DNA of 45,690 nt from Deltaproteobacteria bacterium (GTDB lineage: Bacteria; Desulfobacterota; Dissulfuribacteria; Dissulfuribacterales; QOAL01). The DNA is taken from the NCBI GenBank assembly GCA_015489315.1, contig WFZZ01000012.1, positions 1 to 45,690 of the forward strand, written 5' to 3'. Below the pieces are notes generated by a model. It was not told the origin of the DNA, searched no databases, and was given only the letters and a program-made list of their open reading frames with translations. Below, piece by piece: positions 34,005 through 42,697 of the stretch. A program made the position numbers and the translations under genes. Every line of letters begins with the position of its first letter. Position 1 is the first letter of the stretch.

Positions 34005-35135
34005 TTAAAAAATCCTTCTGACTAGTACAAACTTTCTATTTTGTGCCTTTATTAGGTAAATTGGCCTTATGACATCTCCAAATCTATTAAACTTTACCTC
34101 TCCTAACAAAAAATTAAATCGTTGCCTTAAAAGTTCTTTTTTTAGGCAATAGACATCTGTGGGATCGGAGCAAGATTTCATTACTTGAGAAATTATCTTA
34201 ACAGCCTCAAAGGCCCTAGCAGATTTGGGTGTGGGTTCCCTTCCGAATTTAGCCCTTAAACTTCTTGAAAAAGCCTCAAAAAGCTTATCCTTATAAAAAG
34301 GCTTTAGAAACGTTACAATCTCTAGACCATCTACAGCTCTACTTCCATATTCAAAAAGTCTAGGACCTTGGGACCAAAGCGTTGCAAAAAAACGGCCATT
34401 GTAACCCTTTTGCCTCAACTTTTGGGCAAAAATCCCTGTGGCCTTTACCTCTGTTAAAAAAACAACTGCTTGTGGACCATAGGCCAATACCTCTTCGACC
34501 TTTTGAGTATAATCAACACCTTCTTTGGTATTTATCTGAACCTCAAAATATTTACCCTTGAAATTTCTTTTGATCTCCTTTTCAAGGTCTTTACAAAAAC
34601 TAGAATTTGACATGTCCATAATAAAAAGAAGGCTCTTCAGTCCATCTTCCTCAAAAAGTTTTCCAAAGGCCTTTCCATACAATACGTTATCAACTGATGT
34701 CCTGAAAAAAAGATCATCTTTTTTTGACAGCTTTGTGGTGGCTGTATAAGCAGTAAAAAGTATTCGTTTTTTTTCCATAACCAATGGGTAGGCAATTAGG
34801 GTATTTTGTGAATAGGTATGTCCTATGATAACAGGGCACCCCTTGGAAATTAACCTTTCATCAGCCTCAAGTATCCCTTCCTTAGTGTTCTTATCATCTT
34901 CTACCAAAAGCTCTAAAGGCCTTCCATTTATTCCACCTGCCTCATTGATTTCATTTACCCCAAGCCTTGCTCCAGCCTCTATATCTTCAGCAGGAGTTCC
35001 GCTGTAACCGCTTAAATTGATTGACAGACCTAATGGGATTGGAGATCTATGGCCACATCCAATAAATGAGGATAAAATTAAAAAAGCTCCTATAAAAAAG
35101 AGCCATATGGTGGATCTTAACAATTTCTTGTGCAT
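34005..35135 (-). CDS. Branched-chain amino-acid-type solute-binding lipoprotein (Peripla_BP_6)
   Basis: A 376-residue protein with a lipoprotein signal (lipobox SFIGC, acylated Cys at residue 27). The type I periplasmic-binding fold follows: 'GLSINLSGYSGTPAEDIEAGARLGVNEINEAGGINGRPLELLVEDD' spans residues ~35-81, the family hallmark; then YTATTKLS and 'FLTEVKATG'. Its ligand is unknown; relatives bind amino acids, amides or urea. There are no permease or ATPase genes nearby, and a hybrid kinase follows after 6 bases, so it is probably a tethered sensor. AGGAG lies 6-7 bases before ATG 35135. Confidence 0.85.
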   Translation of the reverse strand: MHKKLLRSTIWLFFIGAFLILSSFIGCGHRSPIPLGLSINLSGYSGTPAEDIEAGARLGVNEINEAGGINGRPLELLVEDDKNTKEGILEADERLISKGCPVIIGHTYSQNTLIAYPLVMEKKRILFTAYTATTKLSKKDDLFFRTSVDNVLYGKAFGKLFEEDGLKSLLFIMDMSNSSFCKDLEKEIKRNFKGKYFEVQINTKEGVDYTQKVEEVLAYGPQAVVFLTEVKATGIFAQKLRQKGYNGRFFATLWSQGPRLFEYGSRAVDGLEIVTFLKPFYKDKLFEAFSRSLRAKFGREPTPKSARAFEAVKIISQVMKSCSDPTDVYCLKKELLRQRFNFLLGEVKFNRFGDVIRPIYLIKAQNRKFVLVRRIF

Positions 35136-35178
35136 ATTTTCTCCTTTTTAAAAGTTATCGGACTTGCCTTTTATTTTT

Positions 35179-36177
35179 TTAACTTTCGTTAAGCATTGAT
35201 ATCCATTCCCGTCCAGGAAATCCTAGAGAAAAGGTGGCAATATCAATTGCCTCCTTAAGACAGCCTTTTGCATCCTTCCCATTCAAAAGCCCGTTTATAA
35301 AGCCGGCATCAAAGGCATCTCCTGCCCCGGTGTTATCAACAACTTTCTTGACCTCTTTTGCTGGAGAAAAAATTTCCCCTTTTTGGCTAAGTATCTTTGC
35401 CCCCTTTCTTCCCATCTTTTCTATAATAACTGGTAAAGAAAGATCGTTAAAAAGAGCAAATCTATTAAAGGCCTTTTCTGACAACCCTGTTGATACCAGA
35501 TTTTTATCAAAAATATTTTCTTCACCAAAAAACTCTTTCATTTCAAAGTCTGTCAAAAACAAAAGGGCTGTTTTTTCAAAAAGCCTTCTTATCCTTGAAA
35601 TACCCATTTTGGCATAGACCTCACCTGGATCAAAGCTGGTAATGGCCTTTTCTGGAAGTATATCTAAAAGAAGAGATTGAATTTGAGGTCCTTCATTAAA
35701 AGCAAGGGATGAAAAATGAAAAAGATCGCATTCATTAAAGACTTCATGGAGAAGCCCTTTTTCAGGCAAATAAAAATCTCCAGGTATTACTACCATTGCT
35801 CTATCCCTGGTCTTTTCGTCTATTACAATGAGGCATATGGAGCTTCTTCCTCTTTTAACAATAAGTTCCTTGGAAACACCTTTCATCGATTCAAGTAAAA
35901 ATTCCCCTTCTTCATCTTCTCCAATACTTCCGACAAAAAAACACTCGTGCCCCAGAGCAGCCAGGGCACAAATGGTATTTGCAGCCGAACCTCCTCCGCT
36001 TTTTGAAAGCAATCTGCCCCTTTCCTTCAATATTTCAAAAATGCCTCTGGACTCTTTGTGGCTCATGACCATTTCTCTGCCAGGGCTTAAACCTATTTTA
36101 AAAAGCCCAGTAGATTCTAAGTCCTCAACTTGATAAATAATATCAAAGTTCATGGCACCGTTTCCTACAATTAACAT
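35179..36177 (-). CDS. PfkB-family carbohydrate/nucleoside kinase
   Basis: A ~332-residue ribokinase-like protein with GGGSAANTICALAALG and the C-terminal signature DNTGAGDAFDAGFINGLL containing the anion-hole GAGD and catalytic Asp. Adenosine kinase, ribokinase and tagatose kinase share these features, so the substrate is not assigned; the layout resembles adenosine-kinase-like members. The ATG at 36177 is preferred because GGAGG lies 5 bases upstream; an earlier in-frame TTG (36189) lies on top of that site. It is the first gene of the unit with the solute-binding protein and the kinase. Confidence 0.85.
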   Translation of the reverse strand: MLIVGNGAMNFDIIYQVEDLESTGLFKIGLSPGREMVMSHKESRGIFEILKERGRLLSKSGGGSAANTICALAALGHECFFVGSIGEDEEGEFLLESMKGVSKELIVKRGRSSICLIVIDEKTRDRAMVVIPGDFYLPEKGLLHEVFNECDLFHFSSLAFNEGPQIQSLLLDILPEKAITSFDPGEVYAKMGISRIRRLFEKTALLFLTDFEMKEFFGEENIFDKNLVSTGLSEKAFNRFALFNDLSLPVIIEKMGRKGAKILSQKGEIFSPAKEVKKVVDNTGAGDAFDAGFINGLLNGKDAKGCLKEAIDIATFSLGFPGREWISMLNES

Positions 36178-36368
36178 CAGGTCCTCCAAGTTATTTTTAA
36201 AACTAAAATATTTAATGCGTATGCTTGGGACAGGAATAGTTTAAAAAAAAATTTTTTCAATAGTTTTCAACAAGCTTTTTCAGCAAAAATCTTGAAAAAA
36301 CACCAAATTAGCCATTTTTAACCCAAAAAATTCACCTTTTACCCAATTTTATTGACAAAAATTGTCCC

Positions 36369-36398
36369 TTGACAGAAATATCTTATTCCCAATATAGT
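36369..36398 (+). promoter_or_regulatory. mraZ promoter
   Basis: TTGACA (36369-36374) is a perfect -35 hexamer and TATAGT (36393-36398) lies 18 bases downstream. Transcription would begin about 36405, inside the repeat array. Confidence 0.7.
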
Positions 36399-36431
36399 GG
36401 GATGAAGTGGTATAAAGTGGGGAAAAGGGGG
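36397..36431 (+). promoter_or_regulatory. MraZ operator: four 10-bp-spaced G-rich boxes
   Basis: GTGGG (36397), GTGGT (36407), GTGGG (36417) and GGGGG (36427) follow each other with exact 5-base spacers, one DNA turn apart. This matches the known MraZ binding pattern of repeated TGGGN upstream of mraZ. It overlaps the -10 box, consistent with autorepression of the dcw operon. Confidence 0.85.
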
Positions 36432-36437
36432 GAATGA

Positions 36438-36890
36438 ATGTTTCGTGGCAAATCGACCCATAATCTTGACGCCAAGGGTCGATTAAGCATTCCTGCCCGT
36501 TTTAAAGATGTCTTAAAGACTAGATATGATAACAAGCTCATTGTTACCAATCTTCCTACTTATTTGGCTGCATATCCTATTGAAGAATGGAAACAGATTG
36601 AAGAACAATTTGCAAAGTTTAGATTTGGCCCCCCTAAAGTCTTGGCCTTTAAAAGGTATCTTTTGGGAGCAGCAGTCGAGTGCTCTCTTGATGGACAAGG
36701 CAGGATTCTGATTCCTGCTGATTTGAGGCAAGAAGCTCAAATAAAAAAAGAGGTCGTCTTGGTGGGTATGCATAACTATTTTGAAATCTGGAGTAAGGAC
36801 CTATTAGATCAAGAAACAAACGATACAAGGGAAAACTTCGATGCCATTAGCAATGATATTATCAAAGAATACGGCATTGGACTCTACTAA
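36438..36890 (+). CDS. mraZ: Transcriptional regulator MraZ
   Basis: A 150-residue protein with two SpoVT/AbrB-like swapped-hairpin repeats: 'FRGKSTHNLDAKGRLSIPARFKD' at the start and 'AVECSLDGQGRILIPADLR' near residues 78-96. MraZ forms a ring that binds the G-rich boxes just upstream and controls the dcw cluster. It is the first gene of the cluster and its end overlaps rsmH by 50 bases. Confidence 0.95.
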   Translation: MFRGKSTHNLDAKGRLSIPARFKDVLKTRYDNKLIVTNLPTYLAAYPIEEWKQIEEQFAKFRFGPPKVLAFKRYLLGAAVECSLDGQGRILIPADLRQEAQIKKEVVLVGMHNYFEIWSKDLLDQETNDTRENFDAISNDIIKEYGIGLY

Positions 36891-37776
36891 CCCCAAGGAG
36901 ATTCACCTACCTGTCCTTTTAAATGAGGTCTTAGAGTTTCTTAAACTTAGGGAAGGTGGTGTATATCTTGATGCAACCCTTGGACTTGGTGGGCACAGTG
37001 AAGCCATTATAAAAAAATGCCCGAACATTTCTCTTTTGATTGGCCTTGACTGGGATGAAGAGGCCCTAGAGCTTGCAGCCAAAAGGCTAAAACCCCTTTC
37101 CCCAAAAGCCCACCTTTACAGAACTAATTTCAAGGACATGGACCTTGTTTTGGAAGAAGAAGGACTAAAGGGTGTAGATGGAATCCTCATGGATCTTGGC
37201 CTTTCTTCTTATCAACTAGACCTTAGTGGTAGAGGCTTTAGCTTTATGAGGGATGAACCACTAGATATGAGAATGGATAGAACTGAAACAGTCCTTGCTT
37301 CAGACATGATAAACAATCTTCCAGAAGAACGTTTAGCAGAACTCATCCATATCTACGGAGAAGAACCTTGGTCAAAAAGGATTGCTAGAGCCATAGTTAA
37401 ATGTAGGACTGAAAAGCCAATCTTATCCACCCTTGAGCTGGCTAACATTATCAAAAAGGCAATTCCAAGACGTTTTCATCCTAAAAAAATACATCCAGCC
37501 ACAAGGACATTTCAGGCCATCAGGATTGCCATAAACAGGGAATTTGAAAATCTTACCACTGCCTTAAAAAAGGCAAAAAAATGCCTTAATCCAGGAGGAA
37601 GGTTATTGGTAATATCCTTTCATTCTCTTGAAGATAGAATCGTCAAACATTTCTTTCAGAATTCAGAAAATATAAACATTATTACCAAAAAGCCATTAAG
37701 GCCTAAGAAAGAAGAAATAAATAAAAACCCTAGGGCAAGAAGTGCCAAACTAAGGGTTGCAGAAAAGGCTTTTTAA
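36841..37776 (+). CDS. rsmH: 16S rRNA m4C1402 methyltransferase RsmH (MraW)
   Basis: A 311-residue methyltransferase with 'HLPVLLNEVLEFL' near the start, SAM motif DATLGLGGHSEAII, 'LIGLDWDEEAL', MDLGLSSYQLD, the RGFSFMRDEPLDMRMD block and the C-terminal SFHSLEDRIVKHFF. It N4-methylates C1402 of 16S rRNA. ATG 36841 overlaps mraZ by 50 bases; ATG 36853 or a TTG nearer the conserved HLPVL would shorten the overlap, and no ribosome site settles it. Confidence 0.93.
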   Translation: MPLAMILSKNTALDSTNPKEIHLPVLLNEVLEFLKLREGGVYLDATLGLGGHSEAIIKKCPNISLLIGLDWDEEALELAAKRLKPLSPKAHLYRTNFKDMDLVLEEEGLKGVDGILMDLGLSSYQLDLSGRGFSFMRDEPLDMRMDRTETVLASDMINNLPEERLAELIHIYGEEPWSKRIARAIVKCRTEKPILSTLELANIIKKAIPRRFHPKKIHPATRTFQAIRIAINREFENLTTALKKAKKCLNPGGRLLVISFHSLEDRIVKHFFQNSENINIITKKPLRPKKEEINKNPRARSAKLRVAEKAF

Positions 37777-37792
37777 AAAGTGGAGGTGGGCC

Positions 37793-38152
37793 ATGACCAC
37801 TAGGACAGCAACTATAAGAATGCCTCACAAAAACTCTTATACAAAGAAAGCAACACTTAAGGACAAATTTAGTATTGGAGAATTTGTGGCCTTTGATTCC
37901 TTAAAGGGAATAATCTCCATTGTACTTTTGATAACCTTTCTCTTTCTTTCGGGCTATACCACCTATGAGGTCAAGGCAGTGGCAGATGACATAAAAAAGA
38001 TAGAGACGGAATATATCAAAATAAAAGATGAAAATATGGGCCTTAAGGCCAAGTTTTCTAAGGCTACCAATGACAAGGAATTGATCCAGATTGGAAAACG
38101 TCTAGGCCTTAGACCACCAGAAAAAAAACAAATAATAACATTATCAGAATAG
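37793..38152 (+). CDS. ftsL: FtsL-like septum protein
   Basis: A 119-residue bitopic protein: a basic N-terminal cytoplasmic part, one transmembrane helix ('IISIVLLITFLFLSGYTTY', ~residues 42-60) and a periplasmic coiled coil (~62-100) ending in 'QIGKRLGLRPPEKKQI', a usual FtsL ending. FtsL with FtsB scaffolds and activates the FtsW-FtsI synthase. Sequence identity is low in this family, and the call rests on topology and position. ATG 37793 is chosen because GGAGGTGG precedes it; the frame is open further upstream into rsmH. Confidence 0.8.
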   Translation: MTTRTATIRMPHKNSYTKKATLKDKFSIGEFVAFDSLKGIISIVLLITFLFLSGYTTYEVKAVADDIKKIETEYIKIKDENMGLKAKFSKATNDKELIQIGKRLGLRPPEKKQIITLSE

Positions 38153-38154
38153 CC

Positions 38155-39729
38155 ATGAAAAAACAGTTTGTCAGGGGCGGGACTTACAACAAAGGAGATA
38201 GGGAGTATAAGAAAAGATGGCCTTACTACACACTCTTAATAGGCACTCTTTTCTTTATAGGCCTGGTCATTTCAGGCTGTTTCGGGGAGAGGGTTTCTGA
38301 TAAAAAACCCATTGCCAGTTCAGCTCTTGCCCCTGGCAGTCCTTTCTACAGAGTTGATCCTCAAAAGAGACTTCTTTCACGAAAAAGTATTGTTGACCGA
38401 ACAGGTACTATTCTTGCGATCTCAGAAAGGGATAAATATGGCAATCCCAAAAGGGTCTATCCCTACGGTGAAATGGCAAGAGAACTTTTGGGCTTTGTAG
38501 ATGGGTATGGACGTGGCCTTGAAGGGATTGAATACGTTTATGATGATCTGTTATCTCCAATTGAGCCCCAAAAAAATCAGATGCCGGTTGTCCTTTCCCT
38601 TGAAAAAAATCTCCAAGAAGAATGTCAGCTAAATCTCAACTGGCAAATAAGGCGTCTTAAGGCCAAAAAGGGAAGTATTATTTTAATGGATTTAAAAACA
38701 GGAAATATTCTTGCCATGGCAAATAAGGCATCCCAAGATGGTGAAAAGATTATTGCTATAAAGGAGACCATTAATCCTTGGCCATTAATTTACTGCCTTA
38801 GCCTTTTACAAAACATAGAGGAGCAAACACTCCAAGAACAAAGGGAAAACAAAGAAAAAAGTGTACTTAATGAAAATAAAATAAAAAGTCTCAAAACTGT
38901 AAGATGGCACTGGCATCTTTTTAAAGAGGATTCTGGAGTCTGGACGAGAGTAAAAGAAGAACATTTTGAAAACCTATCACTCACTTCAAATACCCTTTCA
39001 ACCCTTATTGCACTTGGCCTTGGTCAAAAGACCGGCATAGACCTTCCAGATGAAAATCAGGGGACATTACCAATGATTCTTTCCGATAACATGACTCAAA
39101 TCCTTGACTCACAGGCCGAGGCAACCCCATTGCAACTCCTTTTTGCCTTCTCAAGACTTGTTGCCAATAAAAATATAGAAAGACCAAGTCTTCTTCTTTC
39201 AAAAAGTGCAAATGAGAAAACAAAAGAAAGGGTAATCTTTGATGAAAATACCCACAAAAAACTTTTAGAATTAATTGGCGACACCTCCGGTCCTTCGGTC
39301 GCTTCTTTTTTGAAAAAGGGAGAAGGTTTTCAAGTAATTGGTCTTGGATTCTGGCCAAAGAAAAATCCAAAGGTAGTATATATTTCCTGTCTTTTTGACG
39401 CAAAACTTAGACCTGATAGAAGAAGAGGAACACTCGGCAGAATGGTCCATCTGGCAAGGATGGGAGCAGGTGCCATTAATAAACGATTTCAATTTGAAGA
39501 TGATGTAAGCCTTGCTCTTAAAAGACCCTTTTATAAAAAGGCAAAAATCCCAAGCTCAAACAAGATGCCTGACCTTATAGGGCTTTCAATGAGAAGTGCC
39601 ATTGAAATGATGGAGCAGATGGGTGTTACTCCAAAGATATCTGGGAAAGGAACTGTAAAGGCTCAATTCCCAAAGCCTGGCAAAAGAATTTCCAAGGAAA
39701 AGGGCTGTTTAATTATTTGTGAAAGTTGA
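38155..39729 (+). CDS. FtsI-like protein lacking transpeptidase active-site motifs
   Basis: A 524-residue PBP2/3-type protein in the ftsI position. A basic N-terminus, transmembrane segment (~24-41) and 'SIVDRTGTILAIS' (79-90) are kept. Then ~80 residues of the usual pedestal are missing before 'RVYPYGEMARELLGFVDGYGRGLEGIE' (100-126). The transpeptidase scaffold follows (SIILMDLKTGNILAMAN, TGIDLPDE, ATPLQLLFAFSRLVANK), ending in one PASTA domain (471-523). SxxK is absent: the alignment goes from ETINP to WPLIYCLSLLQ (205-219). SxN reads TSN (277-279), and KTGT is deleted between GFQV and IGLGFWP (391-401). The KTG at 292-294 is the ordinary 'GKKTGIDLP' structural motif. It cannot be a normal transpeptidase; a structural or regulatory role is inferred. 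Confidence 0.85.
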   Translation: MKKQFVRGGTYNKGDREYKKRWPYYTLLIGTLFFIGLVISGCFGERVSDKKPIASSALAPGSPFYRVDPQKRLLSRKSIVDRTGTILAISERDKYGNPKRVYPYGEMARELLGFVDGYGRGLEGIEYVYDDLLSPIEPQKNQMPVVLSLEKNLQEECQLNLNWQIRRLKAKKGSIILMDLKTGNILAMANKASQDGEKIIAIKETINPWPLIYCLSLLQNIEEQTLQEQRENKEKSVLNENKIKSLKTVRWHWHLFKEDSGVWTRVKEEHFENLSLTSNTLSTLIALGLGQKTGIDLPDENQGTLPMILSDNMTQILDSQAEATPLQLLFAFSRLVANKNIERPSLLLSKSANEKTKERVIFDENTHKKLLELIGDTSGPSVASFLKKGEGFQVIGLGFWPKKNPKVVYISCLFDAKLRPDRRRGTLGRMVHLARMGAGAINKRFQFEDDVSLALKRPFYKKAKIPSSNKMPDLIGLSMRSAIEMMEQMGVTPKISGKGTVKAQFPKPGKRISKEKGCLIICES

Positions 39730-39760
39730 TTCCTAACCTGTTAAAATTCTTTTTTAAAAG

Positions 39761-42697
39761 ATGCTCATTAGAGAACTTTTTGACGAAATAATACAGGAAA
39801 TCCATTCTGTTAACTGGTCAGATGCCATTGATATATCATCCCTTTCTCTTGATTCAAAAAAGGTCAAAAAAGGGGGGCTTTTTATAGCCCTTCCTGGTAC
39901 AAGGACCCATGGATGCGATTATATAAAAGAGGCCATTAAAAATGGCGCAGCAGCCATACTTTGCCCCTTTGATTGCATGGAAAGGCTAAGCGCTGATGTA
40001 CCAAAAGAAGTACCTTTAATTTTTTCAAAAGACATCCATGAATGTGGTGGCAAGGTTGTTTCAAAATTTTTTGGAAACGTGAGCTCCAAACTTTCCATAA
40101 TAGGAATCACTGGAACCAATGGAAAGACAACCAGTGCATTTTTAATAGATTCCATTTTAAGATGTTCTGGTAAAAGGACTGCCATCTCAGGAACCATATT
40201 TCAGGAAATAGCCGGTAAAAGAGAAAAGGCCACTCTTACCACTCCGGATTTAATCTCCTTTCACTCTTTTTTAAAAAAGGCCTTTGATGCTGGGGTTACC
40301 CATGTAATTTCTGAAGTATCCTCCCACGCCCTTTCCCAGGGAAGGGTCTTTGGAGTAAATTTTAAAAGTGTATTATTCACAAATTTAAGCCATGATCATC
40401 TAGACTATCACAAGACCCTTGAAGATTATTTTCATTCAAAAAAGAAACTTTTTACAACTCTTAATCCTGAAAAATCGGTAATTAACATTGATGATCCCTT
40501 TGGGAAAAGACTTCTAAAAGAAGCTAAAGGAGAAATTATAACCTACGGCCTTAAGGAAAAGGCCGATGTATTTCCAATTAACTATTCAACTGATCTTAAT
40601 GGAATAAAGGCCAGGTTCTCTGCCTTTGGGACAAGTTTTTCAATAAAATCACATTTAATCGGTAATTTTAATATTTATAACATCCTTGGTGCCATTGGTG
40701 TTACAAAAGGTCTTGGTATATCCAATGAAGATATAGCCAAGGGAATAGAAGCATTAAAAAATGTTAAAGGGCGCTTAGAACCTTTATTTATCAAGGGAAT
40801 TTATGGATTTGTTGACTATGCCCACACCCCGGATGCCCTTAAAAATGTTCTCCTTACCCTTAAGGCAATAAGGGAAAAGCGAATCATCACCATAGTCGGC
40901 TGCGGAGGAGATCGAGACAGGTCCAAAAGGCCTGAGATGGGAAAAATTGCAGCCAAACATTCTGACCTTGCAATCATTACTTCAGATAATCCCAGAAATG
41001 AAGACCCTCGATCAATTATAAAAGAGATGTTAAAAGGGGTTTCTGCAAACCTAAAGGGAAAGACAAGGGTCATAGTAAGACGGGATAATGCAATAAGGTT
41101 TGCAAGTCAAATAGCTAAAAAAGGTGACATTATTCTTTTGGCTGGTAAAGGCCACGAAGACTACCAGATAATTGGAAACGAAAGACTTTCCTTTGACGAT
41201 AAAATCCACCTTGAGAATGCACTTTCCGAAAAAAAATTTTTTGGAAATGAAGTTCAGCCAACCATTTATCTTTTAAAAGAGGCCATAGGCGGAAAACTTA
41301 TAAATGGAAAAGATGAAATACTTGAAAGGCAATTTTTATCTGTATCAACAGATTCCAGAAATGTAGAAAAGGGGGCAGTTTTTTTTGCCCTAAGGGGTGA
41401 GCGCTTTGATGGTCATGACTTTTTGGATGAAGTGTGGGAAAAGGGGGCCATTTGTGCAGTAGTTGATAAAAAAAGGGATTTTTCTTCCCCGTCTGAACTT
41501 CCCCTCATTAAGGTCCAAGATACCCTTTTTGCGCTTGGGGATCTTGCCAGATGGTATCTTGAGTTTTTAGGTGTTAAAACCATTGGCATTACAGGAAGCT
41601 GCGGTAAAACCACCACCAAAGAACTTTTGAAGGCTGTTCTTTCAAAAAAATTTAATGTCAAAGCCACTTCTGGAAACTTTAATAATCTTATAGGCCTTCC
41701 TTTAACTGTCCTTGGACTAAGGCCTGGAGTTGAGTGGGCCATTTTGGAAATGGGAACAAATCTTCCTGGTGAAATTAAAAGGCTTTGTGAAATAGCAAGG
41801 CCAGAGGTAGGCATTATCACCTGTATAAAACCTGTCCACCTTGAAGGCCTTAAGACAGTTGAAAATATTGCCCTTGAAAAGGGCTTTTTGTTTGAATCCC
41901 TGCCAGAAGACGGAATTGCCATATTGAATGCAGACGATGAGCTTTTGATAAAAAATGCCAAAAGATTAAAGACAAAAAAGATATACACTTACGGTATTTC
42001 TGAAAAATCGGCAAAGAAGTGTATTTCCCTCTCTCACATCTATGCAAAAGAATGGACTGAAAGGAAAGAAGGCCTTGAAATCAAAGTTGTCATAGATGGC
42101 CAGGATTACAAATTTACATCTCCACTTATTGGAAGCTTTAACATTTCAAATATCCTTTCTGCAATTTCCTGTGGAATAGCCCTTAATGTTCCAGTTGACA
42201 AGATCAAAGAGGCCGTGGCGGAAACAGGTGCAATTTCAGGAAGGATGAATATAGAAAAGTTTTCTTCTGGTTGGATAATTCTGGATGACTCCTATAATGC
42301 AAATCCGGCCTCCATGAAGGCAGCATTGGAGTTTTTAAAGAAAAACTTCCCTAATGAGAAAAAAAATCTCATTCTTGGTGATATGCTCGAATTGGGAAAA
42401 GATGCGGAAAAATTCCACATTGAAATTGGTAAGGTCAGCAGCACACTTTCACCATCCATATTAATTGCAATTGGAAATCTTTCTAAAAAAATAGCCCAAG
42501 GGGCAGTGGAATCGGGCCTTACTCCAAAGAAAATAAAAACCTTTAGGACATGGCAGGACGCCCTTGAATTTTTAAAGGCTGATAACAGACTTTTTTTTAA
42601 TGGTTCCAAAAGGGTTGTGCTCTTAAAGGGTTCAAGGGGGGTCAGCCTTGACAGGCTCAAAGAATTCATCGAAAAAAGGATTGGAGAGGATTTTTAA
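39761..42697 (+). CDS. murE-murF: MurE-MurF fusion (DAP-adding plus D-Ala-D-Ala-adding ligase)
   Basis: A 978-residue protein. The MurE half (~1-490) has [10 protein letters not shown] near 114, '[13 protein letters not shown]', HDHLDYH and DNPRNEDP near 408; DNPR indicates meso-diaminopimelate specificity. The MurF half (~495-978) has '[27 protein letters not shown]', [15 protein letters not shown] near 608, '[14 protein letters not shown]' and [11 protein letters not shown]. It adds the third and then fourth-fifth peptide residues to UDP-MurNAc precursors. Single-chain MurE-MurF is known in Bordetella and other groups. It lies between the ftsI-like gene and mraY, where two genes normally lie. 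Confidence 0.93.
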   Translation: MLIRELFDEIIQEIHSVNWSDAIDISSLSLDSKKVKKGGLFIALPGTRTHGCDYIKEAIKNGAAAILCPFDCMERLSADVPKEVPLIFSKDIHECGGKVVSKFFGNVSSKLSIIGITGTNGKTTSAFLIDSILRCSGKRTAISGTIFQEIAGKREKATLTTPDLISFHSFLKKAFDAGVTHVISEVSSHALSQGRVFGVNFKSVLFTNLSHDHLDYHKTLEDYFHSKKKLFTTLNPEKSVINIDDPFGKRLLKEAKGEIITYGLKEKADVFPINYSTDLNGIKARFSAFGTSFSIKSHLIGNFNIYNILGAIGVTKGLGISNEDIAKGIEALKNVKGRLEPLFIKGIYGFVDYAHTPDALKNVLLTLKAIREKRIITIVGCGGDRDRSKRPEMGKIAAKHSDLAIITSDNPRNEDPRSIIKEMLKGVSANLKGKTRVIVRRDNAIRFASQIAKKGDIILLAGKGHEDYQIIGNERLSFDDKIHLENALSEKKFFGNEVQPTIYLLKEAIGGKLINGKDEILERQFLSVSTDSRNVEKGAVFFALRGERFDGHDFLDEVWEKGAICAVVDKKRDFSSPSELPLIKVQDTLFALGDLARWYLEFLGVKTIGITGSCGKTTTKELLKAVLSKKFNVKATSGNFNNLIGLPLTVLGLRPGVEWAILEMGTNLPGEIKRLCEIARPEVGIITCIKPVHLEGLKTVENIALEKGFLFESLPEDGIAILNADDELLIKNAKRLKTKKIYTYGISEKSAKKCISLSHIYAKEWTERKEGLEIKVVIDGQDYKFTSPLIGSFNISNILSAISCGIALNVPVDKIKEAVAETGAISGRMNIEKFSSGWIILDDSYNANPASMKAALEFLKKNFPNEKKNLILGDMLELGKDAEKFHIEIGKVSSTLSPSILIAIGNLSKKIAQGAVESGLTPKKIKTFRTWQDALEFLKADNRLFFNGSKRVVLLKGSRGVSLDRLKEFIEKRIGEDF

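Larger units (their letters stand above)
36178..36437. other. Divergent intergenic region between pfkB and mraZ
   Basis: AT-rich region carrying the pfkB ribosome site, an A/T-rich tract with an imperfect TTTTTTCAA/TTGAAAAAA inverted pair near 36247-36300, and the mraZ promoter and repeat boxes (annotated separately). No gene is supported. Confidence 0.6.

Noticed and set aside
39025-39040. KTG in the FtsI-like protein as the catalytic KTG motif
   Set aside because: It lies in GQKTGIDLP directly after the TSN site, which is the conserved structural 'GKKTGIDLPGE' segment of all class B PBPs; the catalytic KTGT belongs about 100 residues later and is deleted.
41413-41988. 191-codon minus-strand frame inside murE-murF
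   Set aside because: Antisense to the conserved MurF P-loop region; no family features.
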